The notes: generated by a model from the letters alone, not told the origin. Positions 17,441-27,700 are shown, counted from the first letter of the stretch. The stretch is DNA of 64,000 bases from Saprospiraceae bacterium (GCA_041392805.1 JAWKLJ010000001.1:3410001-3474000); one strand, 5' to 3'. Translations and numbers: made by a program.

Positions 17441-19932
17441 TGTGTCATTAATTTAGTAGGCTTTTGATTCAAGGTGTACCAAGCCTCGCCAGACCAAAGG
17501 CTTTGGCCGCTTTCACTTTGTAGCGATTCTGGTAATAAAATATAGATCACAAAGCCTTCTTTAGCACTGGCAACAGATAAACTTACTTTTTTTCGATCAG
17601 GTGAGAGGGTCACTTTTTCAATATTCAAAGACTCAAGATCAAGCTTAGGGCCGCCGTAGCTGGACGTAGGTTCATAACGCCATTGCTGCAAATGATAGTC
17701 TGCTGCTTGTTCCCCTTGCCCTTTAGCGATCGCTTCGGTGAAGGTGATCTCCAGGCCTTCATGGGTCGCCCTGACGGCCAACATTTCGAAGGCCACTTTT
17801 TGATTAGGCACCAATTTCTGTAGACCAAACTGGTTGCCTTGCCAGCTCCAGTTGCCATTCATTCCCACGCCGCCAACATACAGTGCCCCGTCCGGGCCCC
17901 AAACCATCCGGTTGATGCCTGCTTCCAGCCCCTGGCTAAACCGGAAAACTGCCCCCTGATGGGTCCCATTTATTTTTTCCAAAAAAACGCGTTTAATCCC
18001 ACCGTGGGTCACTTCGCCATGCAATAGCTGGCCCTCATATAGCCCATTTTCTATAAATACAGGCTGCCCCGGCGAATTCCCTATTTCATCTTGCGGAAGC
18101 CAGACGGCTGGCGGCGTCATTTTTTGTCCCTCATAACGATCACCTGTTTGGTACTGACAACCATGAAAATCGCCTTCTTGTAAGTGAATGACCTTACAGG
18201 CGGGCACCCATTGTCCTTGGTTTTCTGTAAGGAAAATCTCACCGTCAGGACTGATATTGATCCCATTGGCTTGTCGCAAACCTGTAGCTATCGTCGTATA
18301 GCTGCCATCCATCGCTATTTTGATGCAGGTACCCCGATCCGGCAGCTGGGTTTCATGACTCATTAATCGCATAGCCAAACCCAAATTAGCATAAAAAAAC
18401 CCCTCCTTATAGACCAAACCATAGGCGTATTCATGAAAATCAGGCCTCACCCCAAACGCATCACAAATAGTACGGTATTCATCCATTATCCCATCCTGGT
18501 CGAGGTCAATGAGCTGGGTTAATTCTTGCTTTTGTAGCACAAAAACATCCGTTCCGACCACTTTCAATCCTAGCGGTTCTGATAAGCCTTTGGCGATTCG
18601 CTCAATTTTAATTTGATTGGTATCTCCTGTTTCTACCCCGCTTAAAGCATAAATCGCACCAATGGAATCCCAGGTTGACAGCAGCAGGCGACCATCTGGC
18701 AGAAAGTCCATTCCGCCTACCCTCGGCTTGAACCACGAAGGGCGAATCGCCTGAAGGTCAAACGAAGGGTGAACGGCCGCCAAGGCGGCGCCAAAGCCGG
18801 GTTTTTTGGCCGCTGGAAGCGCAACGGCCATCGGCTTAGCTTTTGCTTTGGGAGGGTCCGCGCTTGGCTGGAGGGAGAGGATATAGCGAAGCATGTTTTT
18901 GATATCATCAGCTGCCAATTGCGGGTGTGGCGACATGGGGACTTCTCCCCAAATGCCTGCCCCACCTGCTTTCACCTTTTGCACCAAATAGTCGATGTTC
19001 TCATTTGAGTTGGTATAACGACCAGCAATGGCCATATAGGAAGGGCCAATGGTCTTGTCTTCCAGATGGTGACAAGTATTGCATCCACTCCGGTCGAGCC
19101 AGTATTGACTGCTATTGGTAGATACTAAGCGGACTGGCTCCTCAACAGGAGGTAATTGCTCGTATTCCTGCAAAAGGATCGTCGCTGCATTGGATCGAAG
19201 CGGCTGATCGCCATAAAAAAGCTGTAGGGCAGCTGGCACGTCTTGGGTTAGAATAGTTCTTTGAAAAAACACCTTGTTGTTTTGATGAAAATCAAGGGTG
19301 GGGGCTTCGAAAACTGTCATCGATTCCCCATTAAGCAGGTGCAGTATATAATGAAGCTCAATATTGTTTTTTGTAATGGTATAGCCTTTAAATTGAGGAA
19401 TAAGCGCTGTTTTTCGGCCTCCGCTTTCCACAAACCAGATTGGATCATCGGGGTTGGCTTCTATGTAAGCCGTTCCCCAGCTAGTCGGTTGTACGGTCTT
19501 GATGTTATTGAATGCTGCACCGTCCCAATAAACGCCACCTTTCCAAAATTTATACAAGACGCACTTTTCAACATCATAGGCAACGTAGTGGTCTGGCAGC
19601 ATGGCCAAGGTCAGCATCCTCGCCCTTTGATCGAGCACAGACCGTCTGGCCCAAACATCCGTCGGACGTTCGGGAGCCGCCGCTTGCTGACATGCAGCGA
19701 GGGAAAGGAGGAGGGCTAGGAGGGGTAGGTAGGGTTTCAATTTCAATGACAATTTCAAGTTCAATGGCAATGGCAAGTTCAATTTCAAGTTCAAGTTCAA
19801 TGGCAAGTTCAGGTTCAAGTTCAATGGCAAGTTCAATGGCAAGTTCAAGTTCAATGGCAAGTTCAAGTTCAATTTCAATGACAATTTCAATGGCAAGTTC
19901 AGGTTCAAGTTCAATGGCAAGTTCAGGTTCAT
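17437..19932 (-). CDS. Cytochrome c / beta-propeller lipoprotein with hexamer-repeat N-terminus
   Basis: An 831-residue reading frame. Residues 1-66 are a low-complexity Asn-Leu/Pro-Leu/Lys-Leu repeat encoded by a DNA minisatellite. A normal lipoprotein signal then follows (PYLPLLALLLSLAAC, lipid Cys81). A jelly-roll-like region covers ~90-265, and a class I cytochrome c ~275-350 has heme motif CNTCH at 284-288 and axial Met333 in GEVPMSP. A six-bladed glucose/sorbosone dehydrogenase-like propeller covers ~385-700. It is likely an envelope electron carrier fused to a sugar-binding or dehydrogenase module. The true start is uncertain: every Leu codon nearest the lipobox is TTG, a permitted start, so translation may begin closer to residue 60. 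Confidence 0.75.
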   Translation of the reverse strand: MNLNLPLNLNLNLPLKLSLKLNLNLPLNLNLPLNLPLNLNLNLPLNLNLKLNLPLPLNLKLSLKLKPYLPLLALLLSLAACQQAAAPERPTDVWARRSVLDQRARMLTLAMLPDHYVAYDVEKCVLYKFWKGGVYWDGAAFNNIKTVQPTSWGTAYIEANPDDPIWFVESGGRKTALIPQFKGYTITKNNIELHYILHLLNGESMTVFEAPTLDFHQNNKVFFQRTILTQDVPAALQLFYGDQPLRSNAATILLQEYEQLPPVEEPVRLVSTNSSQYWLDRSGCNTCHHLEDKTIGPSYMAIAGRYTNSNENIDYLVQKVKAGGAGIWGEVPMSPHPQLAADDIKNMLRYILSLQPSADPPKAKAKPMAVALPAAKKPGFGAALAAVHPSFDLQAIRPSWFKPRVGGMDFLPDGRLLLSTWDSIGAIYALSGVETGDTNQIKIERIAKGLSEPLGLKVVGTDVFVLQKQELTQLIDLDQDGIMDEYRTICDAFGVRPDFHEYAYGLVYKEGFFYANLGLAMRLMSHETQLPDRGTCIKIAMDGSYTTIATGLRQANGINISPDGEIFLTENQGQWVPACKVIHLQEGDFHGCQYQTGDRYEGQKMTPPAVWLPQDEIGNSPGQPVFIENGLYEGQLLHGEVTHGGIKRVFLEKINGTHQGAVFRFSQGLEAGINRMVWGPDGALYVGGVGMNGNWSWQGNQFGLQKLVPNQKVAFEMLAVRATHEGLEITFTEAIAKGQGEQAADYHLQQWRYEPTSSYGGPKLDLESLNIEKVTLSPDRKKVSLSVASAKEGFVIYILLPESLQSESGQSLWSGEAWYTLNQKPTKLMTQ
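19737..19932. repeat. Six-base-unit minisatellite at the start of a lipoprotein gene
   Basis: About 195 bases of imperfect hexamer/dodecamer units on the plus strand (TTCAAG, TTCAAT, GGCAAG, GGTTCA). Because the unit is a multiple of three, length changes keep the frame and only lengthen or shorten the Asn-Leu-rich leader of the cytochrome lipoprotein read from the other strand. The block begins 10 bases after the preceding gene's stop. Confidence 0.85.
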
Positions 19933-19942
19933 GGGTAAGCGT

Positions 19943-20902
19943 TTAACTTTCGGCCCAGGTTTGTTGTAGCCAGGTCAAATCTTTTTTCATGGCTTCAAAG
20001 ACAAGTTTTTGTGCTTTTTTATCCAATTCCTTAGCGCCATGCTCGGCGCCGCCAAGGGGATATTCCAGGTGTAGCGCGACGGGGACCTGTATATTGATTT
20101 TTTTCAGGGTAGCGAAATAGGTTTTGAAGTCGACCATTCCTTCGCCGAGCGGGGTATTTTGGAGAGTCCATTTGCCCTCTTTTTTCTCCCATTTAAAATC
20201 CTTGGCAACGATGGTGTGAATATGGTCCTTAATCAAGCGCAGGCTATTGGGCCAGGAAAGTCCACCTTCCACCACTGCATGGCGAATGTCGAATTGGCAA
20301 CCCATTAGGGCAGGATCTATCCCCTGAAGAATTTGCCACACTTCCCAAATAGAGGCCCCTACCCGAACACCGGCATGGTTCTGATATGCCCCTTTTATTC
20401 CTAGCTTTTTGTTCCATTTAGCTAGTTTTTTCAAATCCTTATTGGCGGCTTTTATCCCATTGATCATTGGTTCTTCCTTTGGGAAGCTGAAATAGCCCAG
20501 GCGATAGTTCTTGATGTCCAAGGCCGCGGCCGTTTCCAAGACGATGCGGTTGACAGGCGTCTCGGCATCGGTAATGGCCGTCACCATCTGGGTGGCCAGC
20601 AAGCCTTGGCTTTTGAGGGCTTCAATGGCCTGTGGCAGCTGGGTCTCCACCTTTTCTGGCTCTACATGGCCTTTGGGCCTTACGGCCAATTCGACACCCT
20701 GGAAACCAATATCAGCAGCAGCCGAAGCCATCTCCTTATAGTTTAGGAACTGCAGGTGTTTGGAAAAAAGGTGGACTTGTAATTGGCTCGCCGTGGTGGC
20801 TTGCACTGTAGGCGAAGCAGATAAATAGGGAGCAATGGGCAATAAAGCAGTCGCTACCCCCGCTTGTTTAAGAAAGGTTCTTCTTGATGGTTGGTTTTTC
20901 AT
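19943..20902 (-). CDS. Sugar phosphate isomerase/epimerase-like TIM barrel, Tat-exported
   Basis: A 319-residue first gene of the leftward operon. It has a strong twin-arginine leader (SRRTFLKQAGVATALLPIAP, residues 6-25). The AP-endonuclease-2-like TIM barrel follows (IGFQGVELAVRP, GAYQNHAG, GCQFDIRHAV, VALHLEYPLGG), keeping the Glu, His and Asp metal ligands of that fold. It is paralogous in fold, but not closely similar, to the isomerase at 14984. Presence of two such enzymes with a dehydrogenase-like propeller and an enolase-family protein suggests periplasmic conversion of keto- or inositol-type sugars (inference). Confidence 0.82.
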   Translation of the reverse strand: MKNQPSRRTFLKQAGVATALLPIAPYLSASPTVQATTASQLQVHLFSKHLQFLNYKEMASAAADIGFQGVELAVRPKGHVEPEKVETQLPQAIEALKSQGLLATQMVTAITDAETPVNRIVLETAAALDIKNYRLGYFSFPKEEPMINGIKAANKDLKKLAKWNKKLGIKGAYQNHAGVRVGASIWEVWQILQGIDPALMGCQFDIRHAVVEGGLSWPNSLRLIKDHIHTIVAKDFKWEKKEGKWTLQNTPLGEGMVDFKTYFATLKKINIQVPVALHLEYPLGGAEHGAKELDKKAQKLVFEAMKKDLTWLQQTWAES

Positions 20903-20976
20903 TTTTTTACTACCTTTTCAGGTGAATTATCCTTAAAGCTAATCAAATTTAAGAAAAGAATAAAGCTTAGACGATT

Positions 20977-21309
20977 ATGAAGGATTATTTAGCCTCAACA
21001 TATTATTTTGACTATCATCATCCGGCCATCCAGCAATTTGTTTCAGCCACTATCAAGGATGCTGCTGCTTTACGCACCAATGTATTGCGTTTGTACGAGG
21101 CCGTAAGAGATGGTTGGTACTATGATGCCTATCAACTCCAGACGGAGAAAGCCCAATTTCGGGCCAGTCAGGTCGTCCAACGAAAAAGAGGGCACTGTAT
21201 CGATAAGGCGGTATTATTGATTAGCATTATCAAACAAAACATGATTGAACACTATCCGGGTATGACCGCTCATTTTCAGGTAGGGGATACATGGCACCTT
21301 GAAGAATAG
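20977..21309 (+). pseudogene. Transglutaminase-like protein with internal deletion
   Basis: A 110-residue frame. Residues 1-86 follow the N-terminal half of the Bacteroidota transglutaminase-like family, ending with the nucleophile region GHCIDKAVLL (Cys at ~82). The expected ~90 residues with the catalytic His and Asp are missing. The frame then jumps to NMIEHYPGM, which resembles that family's C-terminal NM-x-EHYP segment. This is best read as an in-frame internal deletion leaving a non-catalytic remnant. That conclusion rests on recalled family architecture; an alignment would settle it. Confidence 0.55.
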
Positions 21310-21345
21310 ACACACTTACTAGTGCCCGAAATACGTATTAAAATC

Positions 21346-21353
21346 TATCTTTG
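21346..21353 (+). promoter_or_regulatory. Bacteroidota -7 box upstream of the acyltransferase
   Basis: TATCTTTG matches TAnnTTTG exactly and lies 35 bases before the ATG at 21389. No clear TTTG -33 element is seen. It would drive the acyltransferase-desaturase pair. Confidence 0.45.
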
Positions 21354-21388
21354 CAAGATGTATTACGTTTTTGGACGGATAATAGCTT

Positions 21389-22294
21389 ATGAATACTTTG
21401 GTTTACTATCTCAGCCTACCATTCATTTACCTTGTGGCTTTACTGCCTTTTTGGTGGCTGCGGCGGGTTGCCGATTTTCTTTTTGTCGTGATTTATTATT
21501 TATTGGCTTACCGTAAAAAGGTCGTACTGAGCAATCTGCGGAATGCTTTTCCTGAAAAAACAGAAGCGGAAATTCAGCAAATTGCCAGGCAGTTTTACCG
21601 CTACCTTTGCGACCTCATTCTGGAAACATTCAAAACACTAACGATTTCTCCGGCTACCGTAAAAAAGCATGTTCAATTTGAGGGCATTGCTTTACTAGAA
21701 AAATACTACCAGGAAGGCCGAAGCGTCATCCTGATCTTAGGCCACTTTGGCAATTGGGAGTTGGCAGGTGCCCGGTTTGGTATCGAACCCATTCATCAGT
21801 TGTATGTCATCTATCGACCATTGAAAAACAAACACTTCGATCAGCTGTTGTACCACATGCGAACGCGTTTGGGAAATGGCTTGTATGCAATGAAGGAAAC
21901 CCTAAGGGGAATGGTTCGAGACCGTAAAGTCATAAGCGCTACAGCCTTTATTGCCGACCAGACCCCTTCGCCTGACAATGCCCTTTGGCTAACCTTTCTG
22001 CACCAGGATACGCCTATATTCCAGGGGACAGAAAAAATTGCCACCAAATTCAATTACCCTGTCATTTATATTTCTGTAAAGCGACTTAAAAGAAGCTATT
22101 ACCGAATAGAAAGTGAATTATTATTTGATCAGCCAAAAGATACGGCAGCACATGAAATATCTCAGGTATATACCCGCCGCCTAGAACAAGACATCCAGGC
22201 ACAACCGGAGATATGGCTTTGGACCCATCGCCGATGGAAACACAAAAGACAGCAAATACAACATGGAAAACAACCAACTAATCAGAGCAACTAG
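21389..22294 (+). CDS. LpxL/HtrB-like lysophospholipid or lipid A acyltransferase
   Basis: A 301-residue inner-membrane acyltransferase. An N-terminal membrane segment (residues ~5-43) precedes the LPLAT core, with the H-x4-E catalytic motif GHFGNWE near residues 114-120. VVLSNLRNAFPEKT and ARQFYRYLCDLILETFK are typical of the HtrB/LpxL family, which adds secondary acyl chains to lipid A; in Bacteroidota some members acylate other lipids. The 3' end overlaps the desaturase gene by 32 bases, so the two are co-expressed and may work on the same lipid pool. Confidence 0.85.
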   Translation: MNTLVYYLSLPFIYLVALLPFWWLRRVADFLFVVIYYLLAYRKKVVLSNLRNAFPEKTEAEIQQIARQFYRYLCDLILETFKTLTISPATVKKHVQFEGIALLEKYYQEGRSVILILGHFGNWELAGARFGIEPIHQLYVIYRPLKNKHFDQLLYHMRTRLGNGLYAMKETLRGMVRDRKVISATAFIADQTPSPDNALWLTFLHQDTPIFQGTEKIATKFNYPVIYISVKRLKRSYYRIESELLFDQPKDTAAHEISQVYTRRLEQDIQAQPEIWLWTHRRWKHKRQQIQHGKQPTNQSN

Positions 22295-23240
22295 ACCATT
22301 TGCCAAAGAGGATAGAAGACTCAGCTGGTTTCATACGCTCACTACCTTATGCTTTATGGGGCTAGCCTATAGCTTCATTTTTTATAGTTCATTCTGGATC
22401 GTAAAAATTACAGCGAGTATCCTTTTAGGCTTGTTGCTGGTTAGGATGTTTATCATTTACCATGATTACCTCCATAGGGCCATTTTGCAGCGGTCGCTTG
22501 TGGCCAAGATCATTTTCACCATCTATGGTTATTTCATCCTGGCGGCACCCAGCGTCTGGAAGCGTTCCCACAACTATCATCACAAACACAATTCTAAACT
22601 TTACACATCTAGTATTGGCTCCTTTCCGGTGGTAACCAAGGAGAAGTTCTTGTCTGCCAGCAAAACAGAGCAGCGCATTTACCTATTCATTCGCCACCCT
22701 TTTACCCTTGTTTTTGGTTATTTATTTACCTTTATTTATGGGATGTCTATTCTCTCTTTGGTTCGGAATCCGGCCAAACACTGGGATTCAGGGGTCTCCC
22801 TGGTGTTTCATGTTGTGTTGGGTTTCCTCATTTTTAATGCCTTTGGATGGTCAGGCCTGATCCTCGGCTTTTTTCTACCTTATCTGATTGGCCATGCGCT
22901 GGGTTCTTACCTCTTTTACGCACAGCACAACTTTCCCAGCGTCACCTTTAGGGAAAAAGACGGCTGGACCTATATCTCGGCCGCGATGGAATCCTCGAGT
23001 TATATGAAGATGAGCCCCATTATGCACTGGTTTACGGGCAACATTGGCTACCATCACATTCATCACATCAATGAAGCCATCCCTTTCTATCGCCTTCCTG
23101 CAGCCTATGCCGGGATTCCCGAACTGCAACAGGCCAAGACGACTTCTCTGCAGCCTGCTGAAATCTGGCGTTGCCTGCAACTCAAAGTATGGGAGCCTGT
23201 CACTAAGCGTATGATTGGGTTAAAGGAAATGGGGCAGTAG
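22263..23240 (+). CDS. Membrane fatty acid desaturase
   Basis: A 325-residue di-iron membrane desaturase. The three histidine boxes are HDYLH (~residue 62), HNYHH (~102) and HHIHH (~262), with hydrophobic helix pairs between. It introduces double bonds into acyl chains, using ferredoxin- or cytochrome-derived electrons. The start lies inside the acyltransferase gene, so the two are transcriptionally and probably translationally coupled. Regiospecificity cannot be read from the sequence. Confidence 0.85.
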   Translation: MENNQLIRATRPFAKEDRRLSWFHTLTTLCFMGLAYSFIFYSSFWIVKITASILLGLLLVRMFIIYHDYLHRAILQRSLVAKIIFTIYGYFILAAPSVWKRSHNYHHKHNSKLYTSSIGSFPVVTKEKFLSASKTEQRIYLFIRHPFTLVFGYLFTFIYGMSILSLVRNPAKHWDSGVSLVFHVVLGFLIFNAFGWSGLILGFFLPYLIGHALGSYLFYAQHNFPSVTFREKDGWTYISAAMESSSYMKMSPIMHWFTGNIGYHHIHHINEAIPFYRLPAAYAGIPELQQAKTTSLQPAEIWRCLQLKVWEPVTKRMIGLKEMGQ

Positions 23241-23523
23241 ACTTTGGCTATGCTCCCTCCTTCGGCCTCGTTCAGAACAATATTTGCTCACCATCGGCTC
23301 AAAAGCCAAATTTAGATACGCGCTTAGCTTCCGAGTTTACGCTTTTCAATCCTTTTTTGGTCCGTGGAGTTAGGTCCTATCAAAAAGCTAACTCATCCCC
23401 AAACACCAACCACTCAATAAGCCCACCACACACTCATCTCCTGTTGGCCCGCACGCCAATCTCCCTTAATATTGTCCTATCAGACAAAGCATTTATTTTC
23501 TGACCTTCTAAAATAAAAATCAA

Positions 23524-23730
23524 ATGAAAACACATTCAATTGCCAAAAGCAAAAAGACTAAACAAAAAGCTGTGCCACAAGGAATCAGCGATCCCTCGCT
23601 CATTCAAAAAGCGGGAAGCCTTGAGCACAAAAGCCCTACCCCCGATTATTCAGCTATGTACCAGGCCATTGAAAAAATAAGTGACCCCGTTTCTTTTGAA
23701 TCGCTGAAAGCATTTTACGGTTTGCAGTAG
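23524..23730 (+). CDS. Small hypothetical protein
   Basis: A 68-residue lysine-rich N-terminus (THSIAKSKKTKQKAVPQG) followed by a short acidic/aromatic C-terminal part (YSAMYQAIEKISDPVSFESL). There is no signal peptide, membrane segment or known motif. It sits 283 bases after the desaturase, in a gap with nothing else recognisable, and 66 bases before mddA. Coding status rests only on an intact frame with ordinary codon use. Confidence 0.4.
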   Translation: MKTHSIAKSKKTKQKAVPQGISDPSLIQKAGSLEHKSPTPDYSAMYQAIEKISDPVSFESLKAFYGLQ

Positions 23731-23796
23731 GCTTCGGCACTATGTGCACTTAAATGCTAATGACCACCTTCTATCAACCCTCAAAATTTTCAAATT

Positions 23797-24570
23797 ATGA
23801 AAAAATTGCTTGTGTTAATGTACGGCATAGTAGCCTATCTTGTCGCTGTAGGCACGCTCCTCTACTTGATAGGATTTACTGGAAACCTTTTCGTACCCAA
23901 GGGTATCGATGGGGATCCTTTGGTTGCACCTTATCAAGCGATCTTTATCAACTTAATCCTCCTGACCATATTCGCGCTGCAACACAGCATCATGGCAAGG
24001 CCCTGGTTTAAAAAATGGTGGACGAAATTTGTTCCAGAAGCCATCGAGCGCAGTACCTATCTTATGTTTACCGGCATCGTGCTGATCATCCTTTTCGTTT
24101 TTTGGCAACCCGTGGAAGGTATCGTATGGTCCATCAAAAGCCCCATTTTAACGGGTGTATTACTGGCTGTTTTTGGTTTGGGATGGACCACCGTTTTTGT
24201 GAGTACCCTTTTGATCAATCATTTTGACCTATTCGGGCTAAGGCAGGTCTGGCTTTATTTTATTGGAAAACCATACACCGACTTAGCGTTCGGAACGCCT
24301 TTTTTATACAAATGGATCCGTCATCCACTATATTTTGGATTGCTGCTGGGCTTTTGGGCCGCTCCGGTAATGTCTGTCACCAGGCTGTTCTTTGCCATTG
24401 TTTGGACAGCCTATGTACTGAAGGCTATTCGGTGGGAAGAGAAAGATCTAACCACGGTATTTGGCGAGAAATATCGAGCTTACAAGAAGCGAGTACCCAT
24501 GATTTTTCCTTCCTTCTTCCCTAAGAAAGAAGAAGCTCCTGTGTACGATACCATTATCAAAAGAAATTAA
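23797..24570 (+). CDS. mddA: Methanethiol S-methyltransferase (NnrU-like)
   Basis: A 257-residue integral membrane protein with five or six helices, of the NnrU/isoprenylcysteine methyltransferase-like group. Family motifs are FALQHSIMARPWFKKWWT (~residue 65), VPEAIERSTY, INHFDLFGLRQVWLY (~143) and the AdoMet-binding RHPLYFGLLLGFW (~173). MddA methylates methanethiol with AdoMet to dimethyl sulfide. A 36-residue membrane peptide begins 3 bases after its stop. Confidence 0.85.
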   Translation: MKKLLVLMYGIVAYLVAVGTLLYLIGFTGNLFVPKGIDGDPLVAPYQAIFINLILLTIFALQHSIMARPWFKKWWTKFVPEAIERSTYLMFTGIVLIILFVFWQPVEGIVWSIKSPILTGVLLAVFGLGWTTVFVSTLLINHFDLFGLRQVWLYFIGKPYTDLAFGTPFLYKWIRHPLYFGLLLGFWAAPVMSVTRLFFAIVWTAYVLKAIRWEEKDLTTVFGEKYRAYKKRVPMIFPSFFPKKEEAPVYDTIIKRN

Positions 24571-24573
24571 GCC

Positions 24574-24684
24574 ATGAAAAAGAAACTCAAAGCATACGGC
24601 AAAAAGGCCTTTGTATTATATCTTTGTTGGTGTACCGTTAAAGGATTAGTCTTTTTGGCCCTCGGGAAATACCTGCTAGAATAA
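24574..24684 (+). CDS. 36-residue membrane peptide downstream of mddA
   Basis: ATG at 24574 to TAA at 24682-24684. The N-terminus is very basic (MKKKLKAYGKKAF) and is followed by one hydrophobic helix (VLYLCWCTVKGLVFLALG). It begins 3 bases after the mddA stop, so co-translation is likely. A single positively charged leader with one helix suggests an inner-membrane miniprotein. No function is known to me. Confidence 0.5.
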   Translation: MKKKLKAYGKKAFVLYLCWCTVKGLVFLALGKYLLE

Positions 24685-24717
24685 CATTATCTCCGTTTTA
24701 CAAGCGAATCGGAACAA

Positions 24718-27700
24718 ATGAGTATTTTCAATAAACCAATAATACATAAGCCCGTTCATTCCCGGGTTAATCTGAGATTAACCCGGGGAACTTTAAGCAA
24801 CCTTTGGTTGCTCTTCCTGCTTTTACCTTGTTTTCTCATCGCACAAATTCCCTTCCAAAATCCCTTGATCCTCAATTCCACAAGTGGTTTACCATCTAAT
24901 GTGGTCACTAAAGTAGTAGAAGATGAATATGGTTTTGCCTGGATTGGCACCCCTTCTGGATTGGCGCGTTACGATGGCACAACCGTAGAAGTTTTTGTGC
25001 ATAACGACGAAGATTCCAGCTCTATATCGGGGAATGTTATCCATGATATTTTACCCGATCCCACAACGGGAAGAGTCTGGTTAACCACCGAAAAAGGGCT
25101 TTCCTATTTCGATAGAAAAAACAAAATTTTTGTAAACTACAAGTATCATCCAGGTCATTCAAATAGTGTTCCTGACCACCAGGCAGACCGCCTTTTAAAA
25201 GACAAAGACGGCCGAATATGGATTGGTTTTCGGGAAGGGGGATTATTAGAATACAGACCCGAATCTGATGATTTTCAGCAGCATATTTGCAATACAAATA
25301 CCCCTAGTACCAATAATATTGATTGCCAGCGTCCAATCCAGGATATCCAGGAAGACTTAGTGGATGATAACCTACTATGGCTTGCCACCGGTAACGGGAT
25401 TGCCCGTTTTAATAAGTCAACAGGAGATGTCGAATTTTTTCGTGTTGAAGGTGAAGAAGGAGACGCCATAAATTTTGCCAATGACCCCCGCCAGTTGTTC
25501 GTTCATCCCAATGGCAAAATATATTATGGCACCTGGTACCAGGGCGTTTTTGTCTTTGACATTAAAACAAAAATTATCACCCGACTGAACCCCTGCTATC
25601 AAAATAATACGGGCCCCTTTGTCAGAGATGTCATTAATGGTTTCTATCAAAAGTCTAAAGATGAGTTTTGGATCAATTCCAGAAATGGTTTCCAATTGTA
25701 TGACATTCGTACAGGTTGCATCACCGCTTCTTTAAAAAATGAAGGGAAAGATTGGTATAGCATAGAGCATATTGACTCGGAGGGACGAATATGGAGTGCA
25801 TCGACGAAAGATGGTTTTCGCATTTTTAATCCCCTCATGCAACAATTCTCCATACTACAGTTCGAACCGCCAGGCTCAAAATATCCCGCTATTGCCCGAA
25901 AAATTTTAGAAGATACGGTCCGACATCAGTTAATTGTCGTTGCCCAAATTGCCAGAGGCTTGTTCATCTTGGATCAAAAAACAGGAACCTGGGAATGTAT
26001 TCCCCCTCCTTTGGATTTTGACCTTGATGAGAAAGGAGGCTTCCAGGGTTGGGATGGGGTTTTTCTGGAAAATGGAGAGGTGCTCATCGTAGAAAATGAA
26101 GCACTTTATCTTTATAAACCTGGTGCCAAAAGACTTGAAAAGTATGCGGTTCAGCCAAATATAAAAAACCAGGCCCCCAGGCTACGCAAGATTATAAAAG
26201 CCAGTGATGGCTATTATTGGATAAGTGGCAATCTGGCAGGCCTGCTTCGACTCGACACCAAAAAACAAGTCATCCAGGATTTCAAAAAAGAACTTACCAA
26301 AACCTGGAATGACAAAATAGGCGGAGATCAGCTAGTAGAGGATCAACGAGGGAATATTTGGCTGCGGGAACACGATGGCTTACTGGTTTATAAAAAAGCC
26401 ACCGGACGTTTTATTTACCTTCGTTACAATCCCGAGGACTTGCGGGCATTCAGGGGCGGGGGGGTGATGGATACGGACGCCAAAGGCAGGATTTGGATTG
26501 CTACCCGCCGAGAGTTTTTAGCCTATGCCCATGCAGATAGTGTTGAACAAGGCATGCTTCGGCTTTTCGGAAAAAAGGAAGGCCTGCTTGATGAAAAAGT
26601 ATGGTCCGTAAAAATGTACCACGGTAAACTACTTGTTTTCACGGATAAATATATTCAGGTTTTCAATCCGGAAAGCATGCAGTTTGAAAATCATTTTGCC
26701 TTGGGTTATGGCTTGGGCGATTACGATAGTAATACCCTTCTTTTGTCAAATGAACAAATGGCGGTGAGCAAATTAGGTTCCATAGCCCTCTTTTACCCCG
26801 ACAGCTTAAAAACAAATACAGAACGCCCCAGGCCTTATGTCGCTTCTTTTAATGTGTTTGACAAAACCTGGAAGCTAAATAATGACCTCAATCATCCTGA
26901 TAGTGTTTATTTAAGTTATAAACAAAATTTCTTCTCTTTCGAATTGTCGGCTATTGGTTACAACCTTCCTGAACAAATTACTTATCGATATAAACTGGAT
27001 GGCTTCGAAGAAGAATGGCAAGATGGAACCAAACGAAGATTTGCGGCCTATACCAATGTACCTGGTGGCGATTATCAATTCCTGGTGGAAGCCATCAACA
27101 ACGAAGGGCTCTCTTTGGGAGAACCTTCCGTAACTTACTTGCATGTTTCTACCGTTTGGTATAAAAAAAACTGGTTTTGGGCTTTACTGCTATTTACATT
27201 GTCTGGATTGGGCTACTTGGCTTACCAGTATAAAATTGGGCAAGTACGAAAAGAAGAACGCCTCCGATCAGATTACGAAGGCAAACTGGCTGACGTGGAA
27301 CTGAGTGCACTCCGGGCACAAATGAACCCGCATTTCATCTTTAATGCCTTGAATTCTATCGAATATTTCATCATCTCCAATGAACCAGAGCGAGCCTCTG
27401 ATTATTTAAATCGCTTCTCTCGCCTCATTCGATTGATTTTACAAAATTCAAAAAATAAAACCGTCCCCTTAAAAGATGACCTGGAGGCGTTAAGACTCTA
27501 TATCGAAGTGGAAAGTATGCGTTTTGACAATTTATTCGATTATGAGGTCAAAACGGAAATAGGCCTTGATTTAGAAAACACCTTTGTGCCCCCGATGTTG
27601 TTGCAACCCTATGTAGAAAATGCCATCTGGCATGGGTTAATGCAAAAAACGGGGAGTAAGGGAAAACTGGATTTGATCATTCATCGAAACAATGGTCACC

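Noticed and set aside
19512..19946. Ser-Met-Ala-rich plus-strand frame over the minisatellite
   Set aside because: It is the antisense reading of the hexamer repeat and of the cytochrome gene.
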